Shown: one piece after another, positions 11,140 to 21,914 of the stretch | Layout of the letters: each line of letters starts with the position of its first letter | How positions within the stretch are numbered: position 1 is the first letter of the stretch | Assembly: GCA_003864495.1 (NCBI GenBank) | Contig: ML133365.1 | Location: forward strand, 1,619,856-1,683,855 | DNA from: Nemopilema nomurai | Lineage: Eukaryota; Cnidaria; Scyphozoa; Rhizostomeae; Rhizostomatidae | Length of the DNA stretch: 64,000 nt | Direction of reading: 5' to 3' | Position numbers and translations under genes: made by a program | The notes under the pieces: generated by a model | Told to the model about the DNA's origin: nothing | Seen by the model: only the letters and a program-made list of their open reading frames with translations | The model's database searches: none

Positions 11140-12617
11140 TGGCACTTTAAGGAAGGCTATGTTCAAAACGTTATGGCGAAAGCAAATGTGAAATCCCAAG
11201 ATAATGACAAATTTTTGTTGAAGGCAAAAGTTGCCGCTTCAATGAAGCAAAACTGTATAATGTATATGTGCATTTGATTCAGGAGAGTGGAGAAGTTGCT
11301 TTTGGAAATTGCAGCTGCAAGTCAGGGAAAGGTGGATGCTGTAAGCATGTAGCTGCTGTACTGTACACTCTTTGGGACTATTCAACACTGGGACTTAAAA
11401 TTATTCCTAATAACCTAACATGCACTCAAGTTTCCCAAAAGTGGAATGTCCCAAGCAAAGGGGCAATGCAAGCAACAAATGCTGTTTACTTTGAGGAACT
11501 CACTTTTGAGAAAGCAGATTTTAAGCGAGACCAAAGCAACTGCCAGAAGAGATCCCTTGTGAGCGGAGTAAGAATGGATTACTGTGCATCTCCAGAATTT
11601 GCTAAGCAGGTCAAAATTGAGGAAATCCATGCATTGACCACTGCTTTACAGAAAGCAGGGAAATGCCAACTTCTTTGTGCAGCATTATCTGGGAACAATT
11701 ACCTCCCATGCACAATGTTCAAAACATCTGCAAATGAGAGTATTAAGATTGCAGAATCCAATAGAGAACCAGAGAAAAAAATTGAAATACTAGACTTTCA
11801 TGACACTGATTTCGTTGATAGGTTCTCCACTTATCATACTCAAATGACAGACAATATAAAGTTGAGCCCAGAATGTGAAAAATATTTTATGGAAAATATT
11901 GTCTTGAATGCAAAAAAGTCAAAGTTAATTGAAAATGAAACAAGGCTTCAAAGTGATTCAATTTTTGGCAGAGTAATTACTCTTAAAGGAACAAGAATCA
12001 AGAAAATCTTGTGAAAGAAGACTGCAAAGAACGCATTTGCACAAAAAATGATAAATTACCCCCTTCTCTCAGATGGGGAAAGGAAAATGAGCCAGTTGCA
12101 ATGAAGAAATATTCTGAGACTCAAGAAGGGGCAAGCAGAAACATTTATAGCACTGGACTTATTGTTAATCCTAAATACCCCTGGCTAGGTTGCAGCCCAG
12201 ATGGTATCCTCATGTCAAAAGAAGGATTTGTTGAAGGTATCCTCAGATGGTATCCTCATTGAGGTTAAGTGCCCATATACCCACAGAGAAAAAACAATAA
12301 AGGAGGACATCAATGATAAAAAGTTCTTCATTGCTGAGACAGAATCTGGTCTAAAACTAAAGCACAGACATCATTACTATTATCAATGCCAAGGAGTAAT
12401 GGCTTTAACAGAGTTAACATGGATTGACTTTATTACTTATACATCAAATGACATACACATTGAAAGAATATTACACAATGAGAACTTATGGAAAAATGAG
12501 ATGTTACTAAAATTGACTGCATTCTACTTTGAAAATGTTTTGCCTTACCTTGAAAACCGTTTTCTCATAACATTTAAAAATATCTTTGGTAGAATATATG
12601 AGTATATTAAGTATTAA
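11140..12617 (+). pseudogene. SWIM zinc finger + YqaJ-type (lambda-exonuclease fold) nuclease
   Basis: N-terminal part HFKEGYVQNVMAKA (11140 on) leads, after a one-base shift near 11254, into a SWIM finger (CSCKSGKGGCCKH, about 11311-11350) and a long body to 12003. A second shift joins a YqaJ nuclease domain: GKENEPVAMKKY (about 12077), the Asp motif WLGCSPDGIL (about 12182-12212) and the E-x-K motif LIEVKCPY (about 12253), then HHYYYQCQGVMAL with the conserved Gln. These are the metal-binding residues of the PD-(D/E)XK exonuclease fold, all still encoded. The third break is a 13-base local duplication at 12227-12257. The stop lies only about 20 bases from the convergent transposase stop. 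The pairing with a THAP/DDE_4 transposase fits the ISL2EU-type transposon as I recall it. The protein would act on DNA in the nucleus; its role in transposition is inferred. Confidence 0.75.
12203..12257 (+). repeat. Local direct duplication disrupting the nuclease frame
   Basis: GATGGTATCCTCAT occurs at about 12201 and again at about 12247. Between them GGTATCCTC is repeated, adding 13 bases between the Asp motif and the E-x-K motif. Removing the extra copy would restore the reading frame, so this is a recent small lesion. Confidence 0.7.
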
Positions 12618-12636
12618 AAAATTATATTTTTTACAT

Positions 12637-14294
12637 TTAATGTTCTTTGCTCTCTTTTTCAACAATTACAGGTGGCTGAAAGTTTGTCAAGTAGCAGCAA
12701 TTTACCCATATTTTATTTATTTCTGCTGCCATACTTATTGGTAAAATTGTTTTCAAAATTCTGAATGATTTTACTCTGGAAATAGCCCTCTCCACATGTA
12801 TTCTTACTGCAGCAATACGCCGGGTCTCAGTCTCCTCATTTAAGTTGAGCTGCTCTCTTCCATTCAAAAATGCAGGAATGTTTAGAGAAACTCCAGGTGG
12901 CAAGTCATCATCTATATCAAACCCCCTGTCTGCCATGACACTATCCCCAGTTTGCAAAAGATCATAAATTCCACACTCCTTTGTTGCTTTCATGTCACTG
13001 ACCCTCCCAGAAAACAGGTCTGATACAAAAGTTATTGCTGAAGAGGGGGCAATCCCAATCAGGCCTTTAGCAGTATTGTGATACTTGTAGCTAGAGAAAG
13101 TTACACTTTGGGATCTCAGGTAGCTTGGATTTTCAATAAAAATTTCAGTGCAATCAATAATCACTCTGGTGCTGGGGTAACTTTCTTTAAAACACTTTGG
13201 CATTGTCATGTCAATTGCTTGCCTTGGGGCCCAAATTGGAAGTGATCTCAACCTTGAATGCAAAAAGTCAATCCATGTAGTGCAAATCCGTGAAACATGT
13301 GTCACTTAGATGCCAAGACGAAAAGCTAAATCTTGCTCAAGTAGAGCACATCTTAGCCTTGCTAAAACTATAAATAGCTCCTGCTTGGAAGAAAAGGTCC
13401 TCTTGGGGCCACATTTGGTATAACCCTCTAAATCAATCTTACCACCAGCTGTGCTAGATCCAACATAGACTAAGTTATTGACAGCAGGGCAGAGATAATC
13501 AAAAACAATCTCAAATGTTTCAGCATCAGGTAATCCAGTGTAGAATTTGATCATGCCTTTTTTCTGAATTGCATTTTCAATTGTAAAGGTCCTCTCAAAG
13601 TTTCTTTCCTTAAATGTCTCATTTCTTGTTGAAGATCATCAATCTCCTTTCTGTGTTGTACCTCCATGTCACTGATTTTCTGTCTAAGCCTTTCTAATTC
13701 GGCTTCATAGTGTTGGATCAGACATTGTTTTTCATCAGATTCTGGGTTTTCTGTTTCTTTATAAGCATCATCCAATATTTCAGATGCATGTTCTTGAATG
13801 TTTGTTGTGACTTTCTCACAAATTATGTCTGTTTTTCGCCTTTTCCCAGACGACGCCATCGTCAGACGAGGCTTTGCTGGTACTGGTTTGATTGTTTTCG
13901 GCACGATTAATGGTACATTGTTCAAGTAAGTTTTCTTTCCATAAACAAAGTGACTTGAGCAAACTCTATGGCCGTCAGTTGGTTTAAAGTTCTCCCGTGA
14001 AATTTTATGCAACCAAATACTACGCAGCTTTTTCTCCTTGGGAATTCGATAAAACGATAAAGATTTGTTTATTTTGGAATTGTTAAAACAATAAGGGACA
14101 CAGCAGGTAAAACCACCTCTAACAGCGACAGTCTGATTATCCAGCAGGCCACCCAGGCCTTGGTCAATAACACCAGTTGCATTTATCTCTATTTGGCCTT
14201 TCGTTTCATTTCCATCTCTCGGAGCCCCAGTTGTGCCCGTGCAAGAGCTTTGAAAAAAGCTGGAGCTAATTTCTGAGGTCGTTGAAACATTCAT
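12637..14294 (-). pseudogene. THAP + DDE_4 transposase (ISL2EU/Harbinger-like)
   Basis: Nearly intact transposase reading from 14294 to 12637. The N-terminal THAP finger is at about 13890-14190 (CCVPYCFNN, then VCSSHFVYG), followed by a coiled coil (about 13560-13720, LERLRQKISDMEV). Next is a helix-turn-helix block (about 13310-13400, EQDLAFRLGI). The DDE_Tnp_4 catalytic core has first Asp in VIIDCTEIF, second Asp in MADRGFDIDD, and Glu in HVERAISRVKSF. All three acidic residues are present. Two lesions only: a one-base frame change at 13551-13554 and an in-frame TAA at 13306-13308 in the HTH. It ends 20 bases from the YqaJ gene's stop on the other strand, so the two form a compact tail-to-tail element. 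An alternative label is PIF/Harbinger, but those usually pair with Myb/MADF and not YqaJ. Confidence 0.8.
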
Positions 14295-14734
14295 CTTGTT
14301 AATATATTTGTAGACCGGTCAAACTTTCTTTCTTGGTAACTTTGAAAACACGCTGAGAATACAAAGAGAACACACTGCTGCGCGCGTAAACGAAAGGCAT
14401 CGTTACTACCAAGACCACAATTCATTGCGCGCGCGCGTCAAATTACGTCATAAGGTAAATGGAGTATTAAGAAAGCATCACCCATTGCACAAACAAGTTG
14501 TTTGGAAAGTTTCCATTCTGTTGTAAACCATTTTTGCCCTAAAATTATTGGGTACTCTTATACTGGTATGCATATCAGGTGGCTATCAGTGGAAACAATT
14601 TTTTTCCTGCATAACTTTTAAAAATGAATTCAGTGCAATTAACCTGTAGAAGAAATAATGCCCTAAGACATTCTCCAGTGTACTGAATGGTAAATATTGA
14701 CTGAGTGGTGATGAATTGAATTCTATATTTTGCA
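14295..14734. other. Boundary region, no gene seen
   Basis: Contains a CpG-rich short run (GCGCGCGCGCGTC near 14429) followed by TTACGTCATAAGG. This is a plausible end of the YqaJ/THAP element or of the truncated THAP transposase copy 4, but no inverted partner could be matched. Confidence 0.3.
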
Positions 14735-15829
14735 TTGGATCTTAATGCAAACATTCTTTACAGGTTGCCTCAAAATCTAGTGCAAAATATCATTGTACCT
14801 ACATCATTTTTCCTGGCCATAAGCACTTGCTCAAAAATAAATTCATCTTTCTATCAATTTTACAGGCATGCTATTGCATCTATACATTTTAACTTCAATT
14901 TGCACCGCGAAAAAAAGAAGAAAGCCGATGGATCAGTCCAAATAGAAGTTCACTACCCTAAATTTAAAAATGGAGAAGCTACCATCAAAGAAGTCAGTGT
15001 TCAGCAATATTTTGGTAGGTTTAAATCAAATACCAAATCCCTTTGCTCTATTGTGTTAATGCAGGAAATCTATTTGGAATAAAGTTTTGCAAATGAATTG
15101 AATAAGCTTTTCAAAGTAGCTTAATAAAACATTGAAATATAACATAAATCGACCTTTTAATAAAAGGAACGCCCCAAAATAAAATTGAGGAAGTCCTCTT
15201 AAAGGCCATTCAAACATATCAAGTCATTAGATATATTCACCTACTTGGGAATAACAAAATGAGTGACACATGAAACCTGGCTCTATAAAAGTTTTGAACA
15301 AAGGTAATTTATTTTTGCAGTGGTGTAGACTATAAAGTTTCTTAGAATAATTTGCCCCATATAAACTTCTCTAATAAACTTTTCGTGGTGAAATGTTTGC
15401 TTCATTGATGAACGGGATTGAGCATTCATTGTTGGGACCAGTGGTAACTGAGCTAAAGCAAATGACACCACCTCCAATCTGTGAAAGTTTTGAAAAGGAG
15501 AGTAGAATAAAAGCACTGAAAAGATTGAAAGAAAGAAGATCGTTGATGAATGTTGTGGTTCCACCAACATCACAGCCACAAGGTTAGTTACTTTCTATAA
15601 ACATTTATTTGGAATCTAATTAATTGCAGGGGGATCCTGGGTCCCATCAAAAACTTTATATAGTTTAAATTCTTATTTTCATTAATAAAATATGTTTGTA
15701 ATCATTTCAGAGACAAATTTTGAAGGTCAGGTACCACAAGAGATGAGGATTCCATGTTGCAAAGTCTGCAAGAATCCAATGAAAGGGCACAAAAATGTTG
15801 ACTGTCCACGAAACACTAATAAAACTTAA
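14735..15829 (+). pseudogene. THAP-type DDE transposase, Kolobok-like (copy 4), 3' fragment
   Basis: Only the last three exons of the family are present. About 14864-15014 encodes HFNFNLHREKKKKADG and HYPKFKNGEATIKEV, homologous to the HFNEN exon of copies 2 and 3. 15390-15582 encodes the next exon (ICESFEKESRIKALKRLKE). About 15714-15829 encodes the C-terminal zinc-knuckle-like motif C-x2-C-x6-H-x4-C (CKVCKNPMKGHKNVDC) before TAA. The catalytic exons are missing, lost at the junction with the YqaJ/THAP element to the left. It runs tail-to-tail into the P2X7-ballast gene on the minus strand whose stop is at 16181, reproducing the arrangement at 34.0-40.0 kb in the opposite orientation. Confidence 0.75.
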
Positions 15830-16180
15830 TTTTGATATATTGCATGTCCCCTATTCCCTATTTCCATTTCTTTTAATTAAACACATTCTATTGTAAGTTT
15901 CTTTAATGAAATGAACCTTGTTGTACCCTTCCTACACTTTTTAACCCCTTTCTAAACCCCTGCCATCAAGATTTGCTGTGTATCTGGGTTGAAGCAATAA
16001 AAAATTTTGAAAAGAATTTTATTCACTATAATGCAAGAATCAGCGCAAAAAGCATTTACATATATAACAAAATAACTCCATAAATTGACTCAAATATATA
16101 ATAAACAATAATTTATAAAATAAATAAATTTATACTTATAAGATTTTGGTTATTAAAACTCAAGTTGTATTCAGTTGATT
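15830..16180. other. Intergenic gap between convergent transposase end and P2X7-like gene
   Basis: AT-rich, no coding signal. It would hold the 3' ends and polyadenylation signals of both genes: AATAAA-type strings occur on the plus strand near 15994 (caataaaaaa), and the minus strand is similarly rich. Confidence 0.4.
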
Positions 16181-16788
16181 TTACTGTTCATCATCACTGT
16201 AACCACATTTTTCACCTTCTTGTGTGGGAAATTTTTCTCTAATAGCATTGTATGCACATGCATGAAGCGGTATTCTTTTGTTACCAATTTGGCCATGGAT
16301 TAGCCTGGTAAACTGCCGATATGAAATTGCACGTAGAAACATAAAAATATGAATATCAATCTTTTATGATATGTGTATAATGTTTTGTGCTTTCTTCCAT
16401 TATTTTTGCTGTTCTGTGTATACAATTGATTTTGGACATTGCGAGATACGATAATTTTTCAATATAAGAATCTTTACTTTGAAAAATTATGACAATTTGA
16501 AAAAAAGTTATCTCTTTTTATTTTATCCTTACCTTTTTTTCTGATCTGCTCTGACGGTAGCAAGTATTTGTTTTGGTTCTAAATTTGTCTGCAGCAAGTC
16601 GCAATGCCCATGGTTCAAGACAAACTGGTCGGAAACCGGGGTGCTGTGTAACACAAACGATTACAACACCAAATTCTTCTACCAAATCTGGTTCATTTTT
16701 TATTTCTGAACATCTCTCAATTTCAAGACAACATTGACACTCCTTAGAATTGACCAGGTTTTTAATTTTGCATTTGCCACAGCGACAC
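16181..16788 (-). pseudogene. P2X7 intracellular (ballast)-domain protein, copy 4, exons 2-3
   Basis: Reading right to left. Exon 2 begins at 16788 after an AG acceptor and encodes CRCGKC, then ECQCCLEIERC, CVTQHPGF and VCLEPWALRLAA. It runs to a GTAAGG donor at 16532. Exon 3 (to the TAA at 16181-16183) encodes FLRAISYRQFTRLIHGQIG then ACAYNAIREKFPTQEG and a short YSDDE tail. The spacing of CxCxxC, CxCC, C and H, and the C-terminal (F/Y)LRA.(S/A)YR...IREKFP block, match the P2X7 ballast domain better than the other copies here. The acceptor of exon 3 is not obvious (no AG directly before TTT CTA CGT) and exon 1 was not found, so it may be decayed. It lies tail-to-tail with transposase fragment 14735-15829. 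These frames are not open from an ATG, so simple ORF calling misses it. Confidence 0.75.
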
Positions 16789-17140
16789 CTCTTCAGAATG
16801 AAAATAATATTTTAAATATGAAGTAACATAAGATAAGAAGAAGTAAACAATACTGCCTATTGACAAAAAATTTTACCTGCACAAAAAACTACTACAATTT
16901 AGACAATCCAGTTCTGCAAATTTTTTTTGGCTCAGGCTTTATCTAAGAAGGATATTTGCGTAATTTGTTTACTAACTCCGACTAAAACTACCATTAAAAA
17001 AAATTTTGCGACCCGTCTGTGGTAGAGCCAACGTTCATTCACAAGGGTGTATTCAAATGCGCTGGATTTTGTAACGACGGTATTTTAATGAACAAAGTCG
17101 CTTCGCAGTTAATACAAATTGAATCACATCAAATAATACA
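16789..17140. other. Upstream region of P2X7-like copy 4, nothing recognised
   Basis: The acidic first exon expected for this gene family was not identified on the minus strand. The sequence passes directly into 52-bp minisatellite units. Confidence 0.35.
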
Positions 17141-17272
17141 ATTTTATTTAATTAAATGTAATGTGATAGCGATGTAGAATGACCATGCACCAACTTTATT
17201 TAAAAAGGTGTAAGTTTATAGCCATTTAGAATGACCATACACCTATTTTATTTAAATAGATGCAACTGTAAG
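17141..17272. repeat. 52-bp minisatellite units (about 2.5)
   Basis: Units with the core GTAGAATGACCATGCACC and TTTATTTAAA, identical in design to the long array at 50506-51915 and to the units at 19741-19883. Together with the latter they flank the Gypsy fragments. Confidence 0.8.
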
Positions 17273-17884
17273 ACACTCGGTTTAGCAAAACGCAGAACTT
17301 TCGACATCAATTTTCATTCATCTCTTTTTCATAGGCCATCCACTCTTTCTTTACACAAACACGCGGTCGCGTGAAAACGAGGCAAATAGATTACGTAATC
17401 CCTAAAAAGAGTTCCTTATCGGGAGGGGTTTGAAACAACTTAAATTTATCATCTAATAATATAAAATATATCATTGTTCTTACAATCCAACATACACCCC
17501 TCCAAGGTAAATGTTGTCCTCAACATTGAATCTGTTTTCTTGAAACTTTGCTTCCGGGTCACTGTTTCTCACTTCAGTTCTTGTAATGGCGCCTTACAAC
17601 AACTGTCCAATTAACTCTCTTCACTTTTGTATCACTGCAACCCGACAATTTGTCTATTCAATACAATATGTTGTATCAGGTAAACTGCTCGCAGTCAACA
17701 ATTTTTCTTCTGGTGAGTCACACCTTTTGTTGATGTCGTTTATAACAATTTTATGCAAATTTTAACGATTAAGTGGTCCATTTCCAAACACGATAATGTT
17801 TTTTTTTTTTTTTTTATGAATAGCTATTAAAAGTACTTTGTCACAATGTTCCACATGATGTGTCTTTATGTACAATATATCGGT
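17273..17884. other. Non-coding stretch beside Gypsy fragment
   Basis: No open frame of note. It contains a T-homopolymer at about 17800-17816. It may include a degraded LTR of the Gypsy element, but no duplicate of it is present in the window to prove that. Confidence 0.3.
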
Positions 17885-19490
17885 CTAATTGGTAGCATTC
17901 TGTGGCCTCCTGGTATGAACATCGGGTGAATGAAGACTGGTGGTGTTACAGGAAACTGTCCTTGGGCGTTTCCGAATGATTGCTGCGTACATTAACCGAG
18001 TTGGAGGTAAGCGGGTTCTTTTGGATCTTCTGATTTGTTCTGATTCTGGGCTAGCAGGTAGGTACACATCTGCTTCTGGTCTCAGGTTTGTTGCATATTC
18101 ATTGTCAGCTGGTTCAGGGTTTTGTTCTTGTTCTTGAATTCTTGGTTCTCCCTCTGCAACCTGTGCTTGATTGATAGTATTTTCTGTTCTGGGTGCAGCT
18201 GTTTCTTCAATATCATTTGGGTAAAACCCAATTTCTTCTGTATCCTCCTCCTCCCCTTGGAATGATTGGTCTGCTGTTGTGTTATGACTATCTGTTTGTT
18301 TATGTTTCCGAGCTGACTTATTTCTTCTTGATGGGATTGGATCATCAGGAGTAAGCACGTCACATGGGAGCAATAGGTTTCTATGAATAGTGCGTTTTCG
18401 ACCTCCACCCTTTTCTGGTTCTATGGTATAAACCGGGCTTGTTTCATGAAGTCGACTTAAAACTTTATAAACCTTGTCCTCCCAGTAGGAGCGGATCTTG
18501 CCAGGTCCACCCTTCTCTGAATTCCGTACAAGTACTCGATCTCCTGGATAGAGAGCAACTCCTCTGGCTTTCTTATCATACTGTTCTTTACTTTGACTTG
18601 CACTTTTCGCGGCATGTGTGAAGGCTGTTCTGTACGCCTCTTGCATTTGCAGATCTCCATTGTTTGACATAAGATGGATAATCTTTCTGTGAACTATGCC
18701 TATTTATGTTGAATGCAAGGTCGATAGGCAAACGTGGTGATCTGCCAAAAAGCAGGAAAAATGGAGAATATCCAGTAGCATCATGTTTACAGCTGTTATA
18801 TGCATGTATAACTTTCGGGAGGTGATCACGCCAATGGGTCTTATATGTTTCTGGTAGTGTTCTTAACATCGATAGCAGTGTCCTATTAAATCGTTCTGCC
18901 TTACCGTTTCCTTCCGGGTGATACGGAGTGGTTCTTGAATGGGTAATATCAGCTGCTCTTTCTAGGTGGTGGAATAATTCATTTTCAAACTCCCCACCCT
19001 GGTCGTGGTGGATTTTTTCTGGGAACCCAAACCGTAAGATGAAGTCATTGTAGAGGTACCGTGCTGCAGTTTTCCCTGACTTGTCCTTTGTAGCATAGGC
19101 CTGGGCATATCGGGTGAAATGGTCCACCACTACCAGGATGTATTCATAACCACCACTACTCTTTTCCAAGTGCATGTAATCAACTGAAACAATCTCCAAT
19201 GGAGCTGATGTGATAATAGGCTGTAGGGGCTCTCTTTGCTTAAACGTTGGTGGTTTTTGCTTCAAACAGCGACAGTTCCTCGTTATGAAATCAGTTATAT
19301 CACGTTGCATGTGAGGCCAATAGAAGCGTTCTCTAGTCAACTGTGCCACCTTTTCGGCACCTATATGCCCCATTTTAACGTGAAGCTCATCATACACTAA
19401 CGTTCGCAGTGCTCTTGGTAAAACGATCTGTGTGTTCTGTCCTGAAATTCTCGTTAAGATGCCATCGCTATCAAGTTTTAATCTGTTCAT
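17885..19490 (-). pseudogene. Ty3/Gypsy retrotransposon: integrase end of pol
   Basis: From 19490 leftwards: H2C2 zinc finger (HVKMGHIGAEK...CRCLKQK, about 19290-19390), then an integrase core with all three catalytic acids (Asp in IVSVDYMHLE, Asp in HHDQGGEFEN, Glu in GNGKAERFNRTL), then LLFGRSPRLPIDLAF. A frameshift at about 18650 passes into a second frame (18670-17885) carrying the C-terminal domain (YPGDRVLVRNSEKGG...RSYWEDKVYKV) and an acidic, Ser/Pro/Glu-rich tail ending in a basic block (SKRTRLPPTRLMY). The retroelement integrates a reverse-transcribed copy. Protease, RT and RNase H are missing from this side; a reversed RT fragment abuts at 19490. Intact Asp/Asp/Glu suggests relatively recent origin. 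Confidence 0.85.
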
Positions 19491-19740
19491 TTTTCAAGAA
19501 GCAAGTCAAGTTTTTGGGGCGCATTGTGTCCGATAAAGGCTATATAATGGATCCAGACAACATCAAAGCAGTGACATCTTTGCAAGATAGAATACCAAAG
19601 ACAGTTGGTGAAGTCAGACACCTATTAGGTTTGCTTAGCTATTATCGTCGTTTCATACCAAGATTCTCAATAATTGCAAGTTCACTATATGAGCTACTCA
19701 CTTCTAATGAAAGCCAAGTCAAAAGCCAATATCAGAGAAG
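19488..19740 (+). pseudogene. Ty3/Gypsy reverse-transcriptase C-terminal fragment, inverted
   Basis: Encodes KQVKFLGRIVSDKGYIMDPD, then VRHLLGLLSYYRRFIPRFS and SSLYELL, the end of a Gypsy-type RT where it meets RNase H. It is on the strand opposite to the integrase that begins at 19490, so the two pieces are joined head-to-head. That cannot be one transcript; it implies an inversion or the abutting of two copies. The frame runs on into 52-bp minisatellite sequence at 19741. Confidence 0.8.
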
Positions 19741-19883
19741 TGATAGCAATGTACAATTACCATGCACCAACTTTATTTGAAAAGGTGTAAGTTGATAGCC
19801 ATTTAGAATAACCATGCACCTATTTTATTTAAATAGATGCAACGTGATAGCAATGTAGAAAGACCATGCACCTATTTTATTTA
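19741..19883. repeat. 52-bp minisatellite units (about 3)
   Basis: Core GACCATGCACCTATTTTATT present in each unit. Continues directly into the 19884-19972 terminal-type repeat, the same order (inverted) as at 50418-50515. Confidence 0.8.
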
Positions 19884-19972
19884 AAGGTTGGTTTCCATAT
19901 AACCGTAACTGCCGTTAGACTGCCGCCGGCACCTAGCTTCCATTCACAGCTGCCATGTTTACGGTACCGCTG
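19884..19972. repeat. Terminal-type repeat shared with the Harbinger right flank
   Basis: GGTTTCCATATAACCGTAAC, GACTGCCGCCGGCACC and CAGCTGCCATGTTTACGGTA recur in reverse complement at 50418-50505. There they lie between the Harbinger TIR and the long 52-bp array. Probably the terminus of a non-autonomous family with internal 52-bp units. Confidence 0.7.
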
Positions 19973-21914
19973 GTGTAGTATGCTAATCGGTTCCCCATGC
20001 AAAAGTGTCCCCTTTGAGGCGATACGTATATGCGTTTCAGTAACCTTCGTGAAACGGGTAGCGTTTCAGTAACCTATATGAAACAGCAGCGTTAGAGTGA
20101 CCATGTGGTAATGGCGGAGGTGTACAGCAAAGCTTCGAGAAAAAGTTCAAGATGCTTATATATTCTTAAGTTCAAGATGACTGTTAAATTTAGAGGAAGG
20201 CCAAGAAATATGTTATTGATAATGCATTGATTGTTAAGAAGTATCACGATTGACGATAACAGAAAGTGCATGGCTGATAAGGTGAGTTTAGCCGATCATC
20301 TTGATTCGTGAATTTGTAGTAAAAACTGATGGTTTATCCACAAGAGGCGCTGTCTTATCTCGAAAACCAGATTTTTGTATCAATGCACACTGAATCTTCC
20401 TACATACAAAGATTATTGATTGCAAGTGATAAGCGTGTCAAAATTAAGTCCCTTATGACTTTGCTTCCACAAAAGAGTGAAAAGTAAATATCCATATTGT
20501 CTTTTTCGTGCACATCTCAGACTAAGTTCTTCTTTTCAAAGGTACTATTAAGTAAGCTGTTAGGCTAGAGTCCCCCCCCCCCCCCCTTTGAAATATTCAT
20601 GCATGGGATGGGGATGATGCTTTAACCTCTGTTGAAAGGGCCAGTCCCACCCCTTTTTAGAATATTCCTAGCACCCCTCCTGACAACATTTCGTCCAATA
20701 ACAAATTTTCTAAGATCAATTGAATACGCATAATTCAAGACAAGGAATCGCAATTTTAATAGGAAAAAGTTAAATCTTTGCATCCTTGGTGCTTCACTTG
20801 CTTTGAAGGCTGACAATAAATGTAGGAAAATGACTAAATGCAGGCCATGCAAACCTAATGTTTTTCAAGTTTTGGTAACTGCACACTAAATCCTTCCATT
20901 TCCTTTTTTTGAACTTCTTCATTATGATGCATCCTTATACTATAATCATGTTCCTTTGAGATACATCTCAAACATGTATCGTTTCCATGTAATTTCTTTG
21001 GGTACACTACAACAAAACAACCATCTGTGGTTGAGATAATTGTGGTAAAGTGTAATTTTGAGAGGGTTTTGTTATCATAGTTAGTAATTTTTAGCTTGAC
21101 ATTACAAGGACAGATAAAGTTCCAACAATTGGTACAGCTTGGTGCTAAATGCACTAGAGCTCATTATATCAAGATATGCTGTATTTATAAATTTTATTTA
21201 ATTATTTTAATGTAGTGTAGTACAGTACCTCCCCATTAGCTTCACGCTTCCTCTAGTTGGCCTGCTATGATAAATAAAACATGCATGTATGTATTTGTGT
21301 ATGTATTTGTGTAAAAAATCATAATTAGTTTCTTATGTCTTATATGTAATAGAAATTTCACAATTATCTAAAATTCATCTCATTATTTTTTTTTCCATGT
21401 GTGAAAAAATAATTTCAAGGATAAAATATGCATTGAATAATAAGTACCCTTAACTAGAAATTATCCAAGTAGATTTTTTATAGTACTTTTGATGGTAATT
21501 TTATAACTACAGAAGTTGTTTAATTTGGAATATTTCATGTTGGAGTGTTGCCATCTAATGTTCAGTATTATACTCCCTCGTATACTTCTTAACCTTTACT
21601 TTTCTCTCTTTCAGGATTATATTCCGTACAAAATTACTGGCAAGAACTTAGCAGATTGCATGCCAACAAATCCAACAAAAATTTTGCCTTTGCTTTATAT
21701 TTAGAGCTGCCTTTTATTCTTTTACCAAATTTCTTTATGGTTTTCAAGAATTGCTTCAGTTTTAAACCAGAATTGTTTTTCTCAAAATGTAATTCTCAAA
21801 ATGTATGTATTTATTTCCAGAAAGTAACGAGGAGCTCAAAATTTGTGTCTCCGTTTGAATTGTGTGGATTTTTATCTCATTTTCTCAGCCTTTCTCAAGA
21901 TTGAATTGATAGAT
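19973..21914. other. Non-coding stretch, one doubtful open frame
   Basis: Mostly AT-rich DNA. It includes a poly-C tract (20570-20586). A minus-strand open frame at 20855-21154 is Cys-containing (CTNCWNFICPC) but resembles no family I know. Nothing else can be supported. Confidence 0.35.

Noticed and set aside
17273..17884. LTR and primer-binding site of the Gypsy element
   Set aside because: A TGGCGCC string at about 17586 was considered, but no second LTR copy is available in the window to define ends.
20855..21154. 99-codon minus-strand Cys-containing frame
   Set aside because: Contains CTNCWNFICPC but no recognisable domain, partner exon or repeat copy; not strong enough to call a gene.
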